Part shown: piece by piece, positions 11,935 to 22,312 of the stretch | How positions within the stretch are numbered: position 1 is the first letter of the stretch | Layout of the letters: each line of letters begins with the position of its first letter | Assembly (NCBI RefSeq): GCF_002776525.5 | Contig: NC_045441.1 | Coordinates: forward strand, 122,880,275 to 122,944,274 | Direction: 5' to 3' | DNA from: Piliocolobus tephrosceles | Lineage: Eukaryota > Chordata > Mammalia > Primates > Cercopithecidae | DNA length: 64,000 nucleotides | Program-made: the position numbers and the translations under genes | The notes under the pieces: model-generated | Database searches by the model: none | Seen by the model: only the letters and a program-made list of their open reading frames with translations | What the model was told of the DNA's origin: nothing

Positions 11935-12400
11935 CACTTGTTAAAGATGGTGAGGGAGGCTTTATTCAGGGGGTCGGGGCCATAGGTATGGGGACCACTG
12001 CGATGGGGCCTTTCAGTGGGGGAGAGAGATTGGGCTCTACCCTGACTCCAACAAGGACAAGTGGGGATTTATAACCGAACAACATAGCATGGTGCAGGAT
12101 TGGGTGGAAAGTCCCTAAGTGGAAGCATCAGCTGCAGGGGTTTCTGGCTAACCCGACCTGATAGGACCCTTGTTGAAGGCAGGTCAGATGATAAGTTATC
12201 CACGGTGGTCAGACACCAAAGGTGGGCGATTTTCCCTAAACTGACTTAGCAGGATTCTTGCTCTAACTGGATTCTACAAGAGCAGAGAGGGAAGCCCAAT
12301 GTCTGCTTACTCAGAAAGGACTCAGAGGAGGCCGACTCAAGTTTTGGTCAATGAAGAGAGTCTATCACCAGCTCTACAGTAAAACCAAATTTAGCTGGTT
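11935..12400 (-). mobile_element. ERV1-type LTR, antisense (copy B)
   Basis: Same family and orientation as 3416-3885: inverted polyadenylation signal 'ggctttattcagggggtc', TATA-like 'ggatttataacc', 'gttgaaggcaggtcag' and 'gactcaagttttggtcaatg'. Better preserved than copy A. Confidence 0.65.
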
Positions 12401-12690
12401 TACAAATGTGTTGTACTAACTACATATGTGTTCTGTTTTGAAAAACAGAAGAAAGTGAATAAGTTATTTCATTAAAAAATTTAAATAATTTATGAAAAAA
12501 TTACGTTGGTTTATATTTGTGACTTTGGTTGTGTTGTGTTTTGTTTACCCCTGCTCTCTGTATCAGTGCCTTTCCATGGGGGGTAGGGTGGGGGAAAATC
12601 CTAGGCTATCGTTTTTTTAAAAAAACATTGTGTATAGTTTAAATAATGCCTTCACTTCTGTGTTGAGACTGTTATTCTTAAAGAAGATGC

Positions 12691-12971
12691 AGGCCGGTTG
12701 CAGTGACTCATGCCTATAATCCCAGCACTTTGGGAGGCTAAGGTAAGATGATCGCTTGAGCCCAGGAGTTTGAGACCAGCCTGTATCTCTACAAAAGACA
12801 CAAAAATTAGCCAGTTGTGGTGGCACCCGCCCTTAGTCCCAGCTACTCGGGAGGCTGAGGTGGGAGAATCACCTGTGTATACGAGGTTGAGGTTGCAGTG
12901 AGCCAAAATCATGCCACTGCGTTCCAGCACGGACAACAGAGTGGTGTCAAAAAAAAAAAAAAAAAAAAAAA
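12691..12971 (+). mobile_element. AluJ-type, with target duplication
   Basis: Older Alu ('ggccggttgcagtgactcatg' head, right monomer diverged) with A tail. The target duplication 'aagaagatgc' lies at 12681-12690 and directly after the tail. Confidence 0.92.
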
Positions 12972-12984
12972 AAGAAGATGCGAT

Positions 12985-14284
12985 ACATGTAGATATACAA
13001 CTGTTTTTTCACACTACAGACTATATAACTATTTCTTAAACTTATGAAAACAGCAACCTATATTCAGTGTGCACATTACTTTAACACACTCTGTGCCTTG
13101 TTTTTTTCTTACGGCAAGTATGTTGGCTATTGTTTTTCTGTCTTGGTGGCTTTGAGGCCTTGTACTGTGATTTTGCGTAGCATGTTAAGGTTTAGAAATT
13201 GATGGTTAATTTATTTGTGTATGATGTGTGTCTGCAATATGGAAATTAAAAGCTGACTGTAACAGTACATTATGAAAATGAAAAAGTAGGGAATAAAATA
13301 GGCATGTGCTTTGAAGTTCTGTAGCATGTATATTATATTTCTTGTAAAACTGTGCACTAACTTGAGGTTGCTTTCTAGAAGTAATGTTATTGTTTAGTAT
13401 CGGCATTCACTTTTTTTAGAATCACATTGATAAGATATAAATATTTGCACAGGTGAAATTAAAATACACAGTAAAGAGGCTAGTCTGAAATCTCGAGAGG
13501 GATGTATTTAACTTAGAGGGTTTAAAAATGCATGTTCTTACACTCTTCTCTCTCTTTGGAATTCTCTTTCCCTTTGCTGCTCCTGGAGCAAATTGGTATG
13601 CATCCCCTCAGGTCCATTCTTCAAAAGAGCCTTCTCCGCCTGACACTTTTCTAGACTGAGTCAGTGTTTTTCCCCCACTCTGTACCTGCAATGGTTTTTT
13701 TAAGTGTATGTCTTATCAACCTAAAATAAGCAACAGAAAGATCAACTCTCCAAAGAGTTTCTTCAGGAATAGCAGGGGAGCGATCCAGGATATTCCTGCT
13801 ATGATGGATCATAGGCGCTTCCAGAGAGGCAAGGGAAGGTAAGTGTCTGTAAAGGCAAAACGAGGGAGGTTACGGTAGCTGTTTGGCATCAGTTCATTAG
13901 TGGAACAGGCAGTTGCTGGGCAGGTCTCCTGGTAGAACTAATCTGTATGTAGGGTTGCAGTAGGCTTTATGTAACATTGTGGTTTTGGCAGTCTCTTATG
14001 ATAATTCCTTTTGTCAAGCAAATGTGCATGAGGGCCTGTCTTTCATTGCATCCTGGCTCCATTTTGTTGGAGTTTGACATAAGTGACTCTCTTTTGACGT
14101 GGACAACTTTCACAGTCCTCTCAAGTACATGTGAGCTCCTTCATTTAAGGACCATCTCTGGCAGCTCCCATAGAGTCTGAAACATTGAACATTCACTAAA
14201 TGTTTGATTTTGATTTAATGAACAAAATTTATTGTTTGCAATAGAAAATGTAACAGAACAACTGATTTCACATTATATAATTGT
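12985..14284. other. Non-repetitive sequence
   Basis: No recognisable repeat or gene. A good splice-donor-like string 'ggaaggtaagtg' occurs at about 13834, but no convincing acceptor and open segment accompany it. The stretch at about 13550-13690 could be an eroded L2. Confidence 0.4.
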
Positions 14285-14400
14285 GACATATGTTACGATT
14301 CTTATTTTTAGAAAAACCAAGGTCCGAGGTAGCTAAATAGCTTGCTGAAGTCACACAGATTGTCCCTTAGATTTAGTCTGACATTATGCTCATTTGTCAG
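14285..14400 (-). mobile_element. MIR relic
   Basis: Antisense MIR text 'gtagctaaatagcttgctgaagtcacacag' is recognisable. Poorly preserved. Confidence 0.55.
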
Positions 14401-15319
14401 TCAATCCTATATACTTTTCAAAAAACTAGCTTTTGCCCAGCTACAGTCCACGTGACACTGTTGCTTCCAAGAAACGTAACTGGAATCATGGCCAGTGGAG
14501 GGGAAGATGGATTTTGGAAAAAACTCAAGTAAAAGTTAATAGTATTTTTTACTTTTGACTCCAGGACTTTTCTCAACTGTAATGGGCTAAAGTGCATAGT
14601 GCCGAAGAGATTGCTATAACACGCAATATTTTACAGTTATATGTTAACACAATCCCTCTTCAAAATTACTCTTATTTTTTCTTGAGGAACTATTTTTTTT
14701 TTTTTTTCAGGATGTAATTTGGAGGAGCTGCACTAATCTATTCTGTAAGATGTTGATTCAAGTCCTTTAGATCAAAGTCATCTCAACTTTGTATGTTAAC
14801 AAAAGAGATTGAAAATGTATTGGTTGTGGGCTCTTTTCTTGTATTCAACTCTGATATGCTGTATGAGTTTTGACAAATTCCAAAATTGCAGGAAATTGTT
14901 TCCATTTATTCATTAGCAAGGGGGCTATCTGAGGAGACACATGGGCAAATACTCAGCTTTTGGATTTGTGAATTTCAGCTTGTGGTCATTGTTTTGCTAA
15001 TAGGTCTTAGTTAAGATGTATATGTCAGCTTATATTAGATTGTGTTATAACAAATAATAGACAATCTACATTCATTTATTTTACTGGATTTATGTTTTTA
15101 TTAGCTGAAGGAGGTTGGCTTGGTAATTGTTTTTTATATGGAGACTTAAGTATCAAATATAGTCTGAGGAACACTACAGGGACCCTTCTCTGTGGCCCTT
15201 ATTTTTAGTTAGTAAAAGGAAAAAAGAGGGCTTCTCTGATAGTCAATATTAACTTAGTTTAGTAGTGTCTGTTGTAAGTTAATTTAACTTGATCAAATTC
15301 AAGTATTAGGCTTAGTATG
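14401..15319. other. Non-repetitive sequence
   Basis: AT-rich DNA. A T run at about 14693-14708 is the only notable low-complexity feature. Confidence 0.4.
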
Positions 15320-15390
15320 AGCTCAGGAGTTCAAGGTCAGCCAGAGTAACATTGCCAGACCCTGTCTCTACCAAGAAAAAAAATTATAAT
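15320..15390 (+). mobile_element. Alu monomer fragment (FLAM-like)
   Basis: Short piece: 'gagctcaggagttcaaggtcagccagagtaacattgc' then 'agaccctgtctctacc' and an A-rich end, matching the middle-to-end of a left Alu monomer. Confidence 0.6.
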
Positions 15391-15858
15391 GTATTCTTAC
15401 CTGGTATAATAAATAGAAAAGACCAGGTAAGCAGTATGAGAATAAAAATACAGATATGTATGTTAATGAAAATAAACATTACTTTGAATTTACAAGTAGT
15501 ATTCCACCAGAGTTAAGAACACATATGAAATCTTACTTTTCCAACTTGAATTTCACCATAGATAATTCAAAGTAAAATGTCCTAGACTTGAGAATTTTTT
15601 TATTATCCAAATAGCTCTCACATGCCCCAAAAAGATCTCCACAGAGTGTAAGAGACTTCATCATTCAGCATTAATCTGAATTGGAACTGAGTTGAAGCAT
15701 AGTATTACCTTAAAGATTTTAATGAAGGAGAATATTAACCTGATTAAACAAGATCAATAAGCTGAAAAGGGAAACATTTGCCTGCTTAAGCAACAGTGTT
15801 TTAGACACTATTAAGGATTTTGCCTACACTGGGGCCTTGTTTTGCTGGTTGTTGGTTA

Positions 15859-16037
15859 GAGTGATTCCCTCCTTATCCATGGGGAAAACATTCCAGGACC
15901 TCCAGTGGATACCTGAATCCATAGATAGTGCCAAGCCCTATATACACTGTGTTTTTTCCTATATGTACATACCTGTGATAAGATTTAATTTATAAATTAG
16001 GCACAGTCAGAGGTTAACAACAACTAATAATAAAATG
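15859..16037 (+). mobile_element. Tigger-like element, left part (host of nested Tigger)
   Basis: Starts with the TIR-like 'gagtgattccctccttatcc' after a TA, and continues through 'ccagtggatacctgaatcc' and 'aaattaggcacagtcagagg' to 'taataataaaatg'. It stops exactly where the 3.4-kb Tigger begins. The sequence just right of that Tigger ('gaacaattataagaatctgc', from 19433) reads as its continuation, so 19433-19560 is its right part. Confidence 0.75.
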
Positions 16038-16347
16038 CAGGTTGAATATCCCTTATCTGAAATTCTTGAGACCAGAAATGTTTTGCATTTCTGATTTTTT
16101 TCAGATTTTGGAATATTTGCATATATATAAAATGAGATCTCTTAAGGATGGGACCCAGGTCTAAGTAAAAACTTCATTTATTTTCATATACACCTTATGC
16201 ACATATCCTGAAGATAACTTTATATAATATTTGTGATAATTTTGTGCATGTAACAAAGTTTGTGTACATTAAACCATCAGGAAACAAAGGTTTCAGTATC
16301 TCAGCCACCCATGGGGACAATCTGTGGTTGTTTGGAATCACTGTCAT

Positions 16348-16463
16348 TTCCCTTCCCTTCCCTTCCCTTCCCTTCCCTTCCCTCCCCTCCCCTTCCCTTT
16401 CCTTTTCCTCCCCTTCCCCTTCCCCTTCCCCTTCCCCTTCCTCTTCCCCTTCCCCTTCCCCTT
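16348..16463 (+). repeat. (TTCCC)n/(TTCCCC)n polypyrimidine tract
   Basis: About 116 bases of pure C and T, first in 5-base then in 6-base units, directly abutting an antisense Alu. Most simply an expanded and mutated Alu A tail (GGGAA units on the other strand). The long open frames across it are low-complexity artefacts. Confidence 0.95.
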
Positions 16464-16551
16464 TTCGAGACAGTATATCCCCGTCGCCCAGGCTGGAGTG
16501 CAGTGTGGTGATCTTGACTCACTGCAGCCTCGACCTCCCAAGCTCAAGCGA
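16464..16551 (-). mobile_element. Alu fragment, antisense
   Basis: 'cgagacagtatatccccgtcgcccaggctggagtgcag...' to 'ctcaagcgatcatc', the 3' portion of an antisense Alu. Its tail is the adjacent polypyrimidine tract. Lies inside the Tigger. Confidence 0.85.
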
Positions 16552-16768
16552 TCATCATTTCTGACTCTGAATATATATGCTACTGATAAGCAATCATTTT
16601 CTTACGCTTTGCTTATTCACACATAAACAGTTAACAGCAAAATATGTAACATACCATTAAAATAGTAAAAAAAATAATGTGTTCAGGGTATCTAAGCAGA
16701 ACAGCAGCATCACCAGAACACCCACATCAGCTGCTGAACCACAGCCGGCCTTGTCGCCACCAATGATC

Positions 16769-16876
16769 CTTCCTTTCCTCCTTCCTTCCTTCCTTCCCTC
16801 CCTCCTTCCTTTCCTTCCTTCCTTCCCTCCCTCCCTCCCTCCCTCCCCCCTCCCTCCCTCCCTCCCTTCCTTCCTT
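16769..16876 (+). repeat. (CCTT)n/(CCCT)n polypyrimidine tract
   Basis: Over 100 bases of C and T in four-base units with one CCCCCC interruption, abutting a second antisense Alu. Second independent purine/pyrimidine tract within 0.4 kb. Confidence 0.95.
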
Positions 16877-17153
16877 CTGTCTGTCTTGACAGGATCTCAT
16901 GCTGTTGCCCAAGCTGGAGTGCAGTGGCATGATCACATCTCACCGCAACCTTGAAACCATGGACTCAAGCAATTCTCTCACCTTAGCCTCTTAAGTAGCC
17001 TGGATTGCAAGTGGGCATCATGGCTTCCAGCCAATTTTTTAAAAAAATTTTGCTTCGTTGCTGAGGCCAGTCTCAAACACCTGGATTCAAATGATCCTCC
17101 TGCCTTGGCCTCCCAACTCGCTGGGATTACAGACATGAGCCACTGCACCCAGC
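16877..17153 (-). mobile_element. AluJ-type, antisense
   Basis: Old antisense Alu from 'gacaggatctcatgctgttgcccaagctgg' to 'gagccactgcacccagc', nested in the Tigger. It divides the left non-coding part of that element. Confidence 0.88.
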
Positions 17154-17322
17154 ATTTATTTTATTTATTTAGGTGAGAAGAAACATCAGAAGCAGTTGAG
17201 GGTCCAGGAAGTGGATCCCCTAGGGATAAGGAAGCATTCTGCTGGGTGGCTTTTAAAAATGCTTCCAGCAGAGTCATCTGCGGCTCCATAATGATTTTTG
17301 TCTTAGAAGTCTTTCTTTAATT

Positions 17323-19080
17323 TTATAAACTATCATGTTCTGTTATGAATGTGCACTGCTCTAGTCCTTCAATAAGCTCATCACATATTTGCACCATGTT
17401 GTCTGTAGATAGTAATTTTGCAGTGTTAACAATGCCATCTTTATCATCACTATTATCGCAATCACCTTGATTCAGAACCATTTTGGTTATTTTGTCATCA
17501 GTCAATGAATGAAATAACTGAAGCCTCATTATCAATGTTAAATTTCTTTAACATCCACTTCTTCCAGCATGCTGATGGATTCTGAAGATACATCTTTTGC
17601 ATATGTAAGGAGATCAGACATTTTTTTCTCACATGGCATGTGAAATCCTTCAAAGTCAACATTTTGTTCATCATTATCACTGAACATAGTCACAGGTTAG
17701 CAGCCGTGTCAGGCATGCACCACTGTGTCTTTAGTCACAGTGTTCTAGGTGTTGGCAACAGCATATGTAGCATTATTTATGCTAAACTCCTTTTGAATAT
17801 CTTCCACAACCACACCAGTGTTCATTGCTGCTAGCATGTTGTTCAAGAATGCATTTTTATATTCACTCTGCATTGATGTAAGGATACCTTCGTCACATGG
17901 ATGAATTAATAAATTCACATTTAGGGGGAGTGTATGTGGCATGAACATGATTTTTGATGAGAATTTCTGCTGGAGGTTGAGCAGAACCGTGGTCAGGGAA
18001 TAATAAAGTTGTGCATTTGTCATCCCGGCCAGCTTCCTTTCAGTGAGCACAAGTCACTGGTACAAAATGTTTGTGAAACCAATCAGAAACCAATCAGAGA
18101 TGTCCCTGGTGATAAATGCCTTTTTGTTCATTTAATAATAGACTAGTAAGAAATTAACTCCTTGAAAACAGATCATAGCCTTTGCCTACCATAACAAATT
18201 TATCCTTATGCATGCCTACTGCATTGGAACATCCCAGCACAGTTATTCTGTCGTTGGCATCCTTAATTCCTGTAGGAGCTGTCTCATCAGCTGTAGCCAG
18301 TGTCTTTCTGGGACCATACACCAAAACAGTGATGTTTTAACAGCATTATAGACTTGTTCAGGCATCAGATTTCTGTCAGCAATGACCTTGGCAAATTCGT
18401 CAGTGAATTGCTCTGCTGCTTCATGGTCAGCAGATGCTTTCTCACTGTATAAATCTTTAAAACAAATTGAATCCATGTCTTAAGTTTCTATAAGTAGCCT
18501 GTTGAATATTTACAGTTCCCTTCAATTTTCAGTTCATCTTGATAGGGCTTTGCTTGTTTCATCATCAGCATACCATTAAGTGGCATGTGTTCACTGTGAC
18601 ACTGATGAGTCCCCTCTTTCAACACCTAAGATTTTAAAATTAATAAATTGTTTTTTAAATAGTGGTGAGGACTTGCCATATTGCCCAGGCTGGTCTTGAC
18701 CTCTTGCAGTTAGGTGATCCTCCTGTCTTGACCTCCCAAAGTGCTGGTATTACAGGTGTGAGCTGCCATGGCCATCCCTAAGATCTGTATTTTTAGCTTT
18801 CTGCAGTGTTTTTCTGTGTTTCATTAACTTTGTTTATCACTTTCAGCATGGAACTTCAACTGTTTATCCTTGTTTTCTTCAGGTCGTATATGGAGGTCAT
18901 TGTAACACCATAGTCTTCTGTGACATGTTTCATACTTACACTGCTATTCAGTTTCTCCAACAGCCTGACTTTCAGTGCTATAGAGAAACATAAATGCTTT
19001 CTCTTTTTCCGATCACTGTTATTCATAGCCTTCTTGACATTTTCAACAATATCTTTCAACACAGAGCAGAGAATAAGCAC
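17323..19080 (-). pseudogene. Decayed Tigger/pogo transposase
   Basis: Broken frames on the minus strand line up, in order, with a pogo-type DDE transposase of the TIGD/CENP-B related group. At 18856-19080 the N-terminal helix-turn-helix region reads KKRKHLCFSIALKVRLLEKL followed by 'EDYGVTMTSIYDLKK'. At 18243-18476 the first catalytic block reads 'MPEQVYNAVKTSLFW', where family members have YNADETSLFW, so the first catalytic Asp (and the neighbouring Glu) is lost. At 17745-18050 the third block, 'LPLNVNLLIHPCDEGIL', keeps its Asp. At 17323-17535 is the acidic C-terminal tail. An antisense Alu piece at 18645-18777, frame changes and stops make it inactive. The family normally binds the element's own TIRs and cuts at TA. 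This copy is a fossil, not a domesticated gene, as judged by its many breaks. Confidence 0.85.
18645..18777 (-). mobile_element. Alu monomer (FLAM/FRAM-like), antisense
   Basis: 'gtggtgaggacttgccatattgcccaggctgg' to 'gtgctggtattacaggtgtgagctgccatggcc', a single antisense Alu-like monomer inserted into the transposase region. Confidence 0.75.
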
Positions 19081-19607
19081 ACACAGTGACTAATGCACGT
19101 AGGTCTTAGCCTCATCCTGGGGAACCTGTCCTTGCTGCATCTGGCCTGTACATGTGGCATTGTATTACACTTTGTAAGCGTGCTTTTATGGGGAAAATCT
19201 GGATGTGTGTGGAGGATACACTGCAGCTGAAGAAAGATATCCTTCCTGGGAGGGTCATGTGTCCCTTGGGAGTGCTGAATAAACTGTGTTGTGCACCTGC
19301 AGTTGGACTGTGACTTGTCACGTGAGGTCATGTGTGAATTTTCCACTTATGGCATCATGTGATGCTCAGAATGTTTCAGATTTTGGAGCATTTCAGATTT
19401 CAGACTTTTGGATTAGGATTGCTCAACATGGTGAACAATTATAAGAATCTGCTGTTCACAATTTCACAGCTGGAAAATTTGTTCTTACCTTAGATCTTAG
19501 TAATCTCAGCATATGATTTTATTTTCTTTCCCTAAGTTAAGAACTTTCACCTTTCACTTAGCAGAAAAGCCAGGTAGATACTGTATTTTTTAAAAATTGA
19601 GAGAGAA

Positions 19608-19910
19608 GCAGCCATGGTAGCTCACGCCTGTAGTCCCAGCACTTTGGGAGGCTGAGGCCGGTGGACCACTTGAGGTCAGGAGTTCTCAAGACCAGGCTGG
19701 CCAACATGGTGAAACTCTGTCTCTTACTAAAAATACAAAAATTAGCCAGGTGTGGTGGTGCATGCCTGTAGTCCCAGCAATCCAGGAGGCTAAGGCAAGA
19801 GAATCACTTGAACCTGGGAGACAGAGGTTGCAGTGAGCTGAGATCATGCCACTGCACTCCAGCCTCGGGGTCAGAGGTAGACTCCATCTCAAAAAAATAA
19901 GAAGAAGAAT
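19608..19910 (+). mobile_element. AluS/J-type, inserted in left palindrome arm
   Basis: Alu with a degraded head ('gcagccatggtagctcacgcc') and an A-rich tail ending 'aagaagaagaat'. Flanked by 'aattgagagaga' and 'aattaagagaga', an imperfect target duplication. It must postdate the palindrome, because the right arm lacks it. Confidence 0.9.
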
Positions 19911-20011
19911 AATTAAGAGAGATTATTTCTAAAATTATAAATGTACTGGAACTGCTAGTTAAATTCTGTCTACTTCTAGTAGAAACTATAGTTACTAAAC
20001 AAATAAAAATA

Positions 20012-20398
20012 TAGTAGTTTCTCCTTATCCACAATTTTGCTATTTGTGACTTCAGTTACCCGTGGTCAATTGTTGTCCAAAAATGTTAAAAGGAGTACTT
20101 GAACAGAAGCACTGCAATACCCATCTGAGAGTTGACTTTGTAATCGAGATGGCTACAAAGTGACTAATGGACAGGTAGCATAAAACTCATGGATACACTA
20201 GACAAAGGAATGATTCATATCCTGGATGAGACAGAGTGGGACAGCATAAGATATCATCACACTATTCAGAATGGTGTGCAATTTAAAATGCATGAGTTGT
20301 TTATTTCTGAAATTTTTCATTTTATATTTTTGGAACACAATTGACTGCGGGTAACTGAAGCCACAGAAAGCAAAACTATAGATAAGGAGGAACTACTG
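20012..20398. mobile_element. Tigger-type MITE, complete
   Basis: 387-bp element with terminal inverted repeats ('tagtagtttctccttatcc' at the left, reverse complement 'cagtagttcctccttatct' at the right) that extend inward through 'gacttcagttacccg' / 'cgggtaactgaagc'. TA duplicates flank both ends (20010-20011 and 20399-20400). Internal sequence has no transposase, so it was moved in trans. Confidence 0.88.
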
Positions 20399-20534
20399 TA
20401 TTTTTATTTGTTTTTTAAACTTAGTTTCTACTAGAAGCAGACAGCGTTTAACTAGCAGTTCCAGTGCAATTATAACTTTAGAAATAATCTCTCTTAATTT
20501 TTAAAAAAGTATAGTATCCACCTGACTTTTCTGC

Positions 20535-21214
20535 CAGGTTGTGTATAAACTTCCCTCCCAACAAGTTTGAATTACTGTCATTTTGATGACCACCATATGT
20601 ATGTGTATGTGCAAGTCTGTATCTGTGTGTGTGAAAAATTGTGTATGAATTTTTTATTAGTTCCATTAGCCTCAATATAATTAAATTATTGTACCAAAAA
20701 CATCCAGATAAGTAATTTCCAGCATGCTACTATGATTTTACTTCATAAGAATTTACAAAATAGGTTAACAGTTACAAAAGGATACAACAAAGGAGAGGTG
20801 CACAAACATATTAGTATTTGTACTTACATTTACGTTTATACACACATACATAGAAACCCCCAAGTCATCATTAGACATGGCTTTTGGTTGACTAAGAGCC
20901 CTCTCTGATAGCAGAAATATAATGCAAGTCACAAATGTAATTTTATTTCCAATAGAAATAATATGAGCCACATTAAAAAAGTATAAAGAAATAAATGAAA
21001 TACATTTTAATAATACATTTTATTGTACCCAATACATCCAAAATATTATCTTTTCAATCTGTAATCAATATAAACATTTTAAGGAGATATTTTACATTCT
21101 TTTTTTCATGTTAGGTCTTAGAAACCCAGCGTGTATTTTACACTTAGAGCACATCTCCGTTTGAACTAGCCACATTTGAAATGCTTAATATCCCCGCATG
21201 GCTTATGGTTGGAG
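20535..21214. other. Unrecognised sequence
   Basis: AT-rich, no gene or repeat family recognised. Confidence 0.4.
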
Positions 21215-21420
21215 CAAGGGGAAAAGCGGGGAGGGAAGAGCACCTGTCTCTCTTCCTGTTTGCATAAGGGCACTAATGCCGTCATGAGGCCCCACCCTTA
21301 TGACCCCATCTAAATCTAAGTACCTCCCAAAGGCCCCACCTCCTAATACTGTCACACTGGGGATTAGGGCTTCAGCGTGTGAATTTGGGGAAACACAGAC
21401 ATTTATAACCTCATGCTTTC
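21215..21420 (-). mobile_element. MLT1A-type LTR, antisense fragment
   Basis: 'agggcactaatgccgtcatgaggccccaccc', 'ctcccaaaggccccacctcc' and 'ggggattagggcttcagcgtgtgaatttgggg' are the reverse complement of the 5' part of an MLT1A-type LTR. Confidence 0.82.
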
Positions 21421-21660
21421 ACTGTCTCTATCCCAGTGAACCAGACCTCTTATAAGACATGCATGTGTACACATTAAGTGGCCTTTTTTTTTTTTTTTTT
21501 TTGCCTGTACTTACAAAAAACCAATACAGAATTGAAGCTAAGAGACTAATTTAGGACATAATTCATTGTAAGTTTCTTTGAAGGATCTGTATTGAAGCAT
21601 TTACAGGTAAAAGTATAGAATTTAACGTAGATCCATGATTAGTCAAGAAAATGACAGAAA

Positions 21661-21821
21661 ATGTGGTGGTGTATGTCTATAATCCCAGCTACTCTGGAGG
21701 CTGAGGCACGAGAATCACTGGAACCCAGGAGATGGAGGTTGCAGTGAGCCAAGATCATGCCGCTGCACTCCAACCTGGGTGACAGAGCGAGACTCTGTAT
21801 CGACATATACAAAGAAAATAA
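21661..21821 (+). mobile_element. 5'-truncated Alu
   Basis: Begins within the A-rich linker/right monomer ('gtggtggtgtatgtctataatcccagc') and ends in an impure tail. 'aaaatgacagaaaa' occurs on both sides, so truncation happened at insertion and not by later deletion. Confidence 0.88.
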
Positions 21822-22021
21822 AAAATGACAGAAAAGCCGTTGTTTTTTTTTTCCTCCACGAGAGTCAACTCAAAAAAAAAAGCCATTGTTAAAGAGAAGC
21901 AAAGACAAAGTTGAAAATGAAATACCAATTAATTAAGTTTTCTATTTTAGTGTATATTTTAGGAATCTGCCCAGTTTTTGCTCACCTCCCAGGTGCTTAT
22001 TTCTGAACAATATTTGCTGTC

Positions 22022-22312
22022 TTTTTTTTTTTGGAGACAGAGCCTCACTCCATCGCCCAGACTGGAGTGCAGTGGCATGATCTTGGCTCACTGCAACCTC
22101 CACCTCCTGGGTTCAAGCGATTCTCCTGCCTCAGCCTCCTGAGTAGCTGGGACTACAGACACCACCATGCCCAGCTAATTTTTGTATTTTTAGTAGAGAC
22201 GGGGTTTTGTCATGTTGGGCAGGCTGGTCTCGAACTCCTGACCTCAAGTGATCCACCCGCCTTGGCCTCCCAAAATGTTGGGATTGTGGGCATGAGTCAC
22301 TGTGCCTGGCCT
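22022..22312 (-). mobile_element. AluS-type, antisense, full length
   Basis: T tract, 'ggagacagagcctcactcc...' through 'catgagtcactgtgcctggcc'. The 98-codon open frame across it is Alu-derived and not a gene. Confidence 0.94.

Larger units (their letters stand above)
16038..19430 (-). mobile_element. Tigger (pogo-type) DNA transposon, nested and interrupted
   Basis: Terminal inverted repeats are visible: 'caggttgaatatcccttatc' at the left, and the reverse complement of a related sequence ending '...gctcaacatg' at the right, with the text 'gattttggagcatttcagattt' mirroring the left subterminal region. Transposase remnants are on the minus strand. Removing the three antisense Alus and their pyrimidine tracts (about 0.75 kb) leaves roughly 2.6 kb, the size expected of a full Tigger7-like element. 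It sits in another Tigger-like element at a TA-type site (mutated to TG/GT). Confidence 0.85.
19561..20534. repeat. Large palindrome with a MITE at its centre
   Basis: Left arm is 19561-19607 plus 19912-20011 (split by an Alu). Right arm is 20399-20534, its reverse complement at roughly 85-90% by eye: 'ggaactgctagttaaa', 'cttctagtagaaact' and 'acaaataaaaata' appear in both. Net arm length is about 135 bp. The only sequence between the arms is the MITE at 20012-20398. Removing it and one TA joins the arms with no spacer (AAAAATATTTTT). Confidence 0.85.

Noticed and set aside
13760..13840. Possible exon ending at 'ggaaggtaagtg'
   Set aside because: The donor is good, but the acceptor side is weak. 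No pyrimidine tract ends convincingly near 13763.
15420..15435. Donor-like 'accaggtaagca'
   Set aside because: No plausible acceptor or open segment upstream.
16244..16954. Long Pro/Ser/Leu- or Gly/Arg/Lys-rich open frames on both strands
   Set aside because: They are translations of the CCCTT/CCTT tracts and Alu tails, open because of low complexity.
17745..18050. Possible domesticated TIGD-like gene
   Set aside because: The transposase is broken by stops, frame shifts, an Alu monomer and loss of a catalytic Asp. No long intact frame remains.
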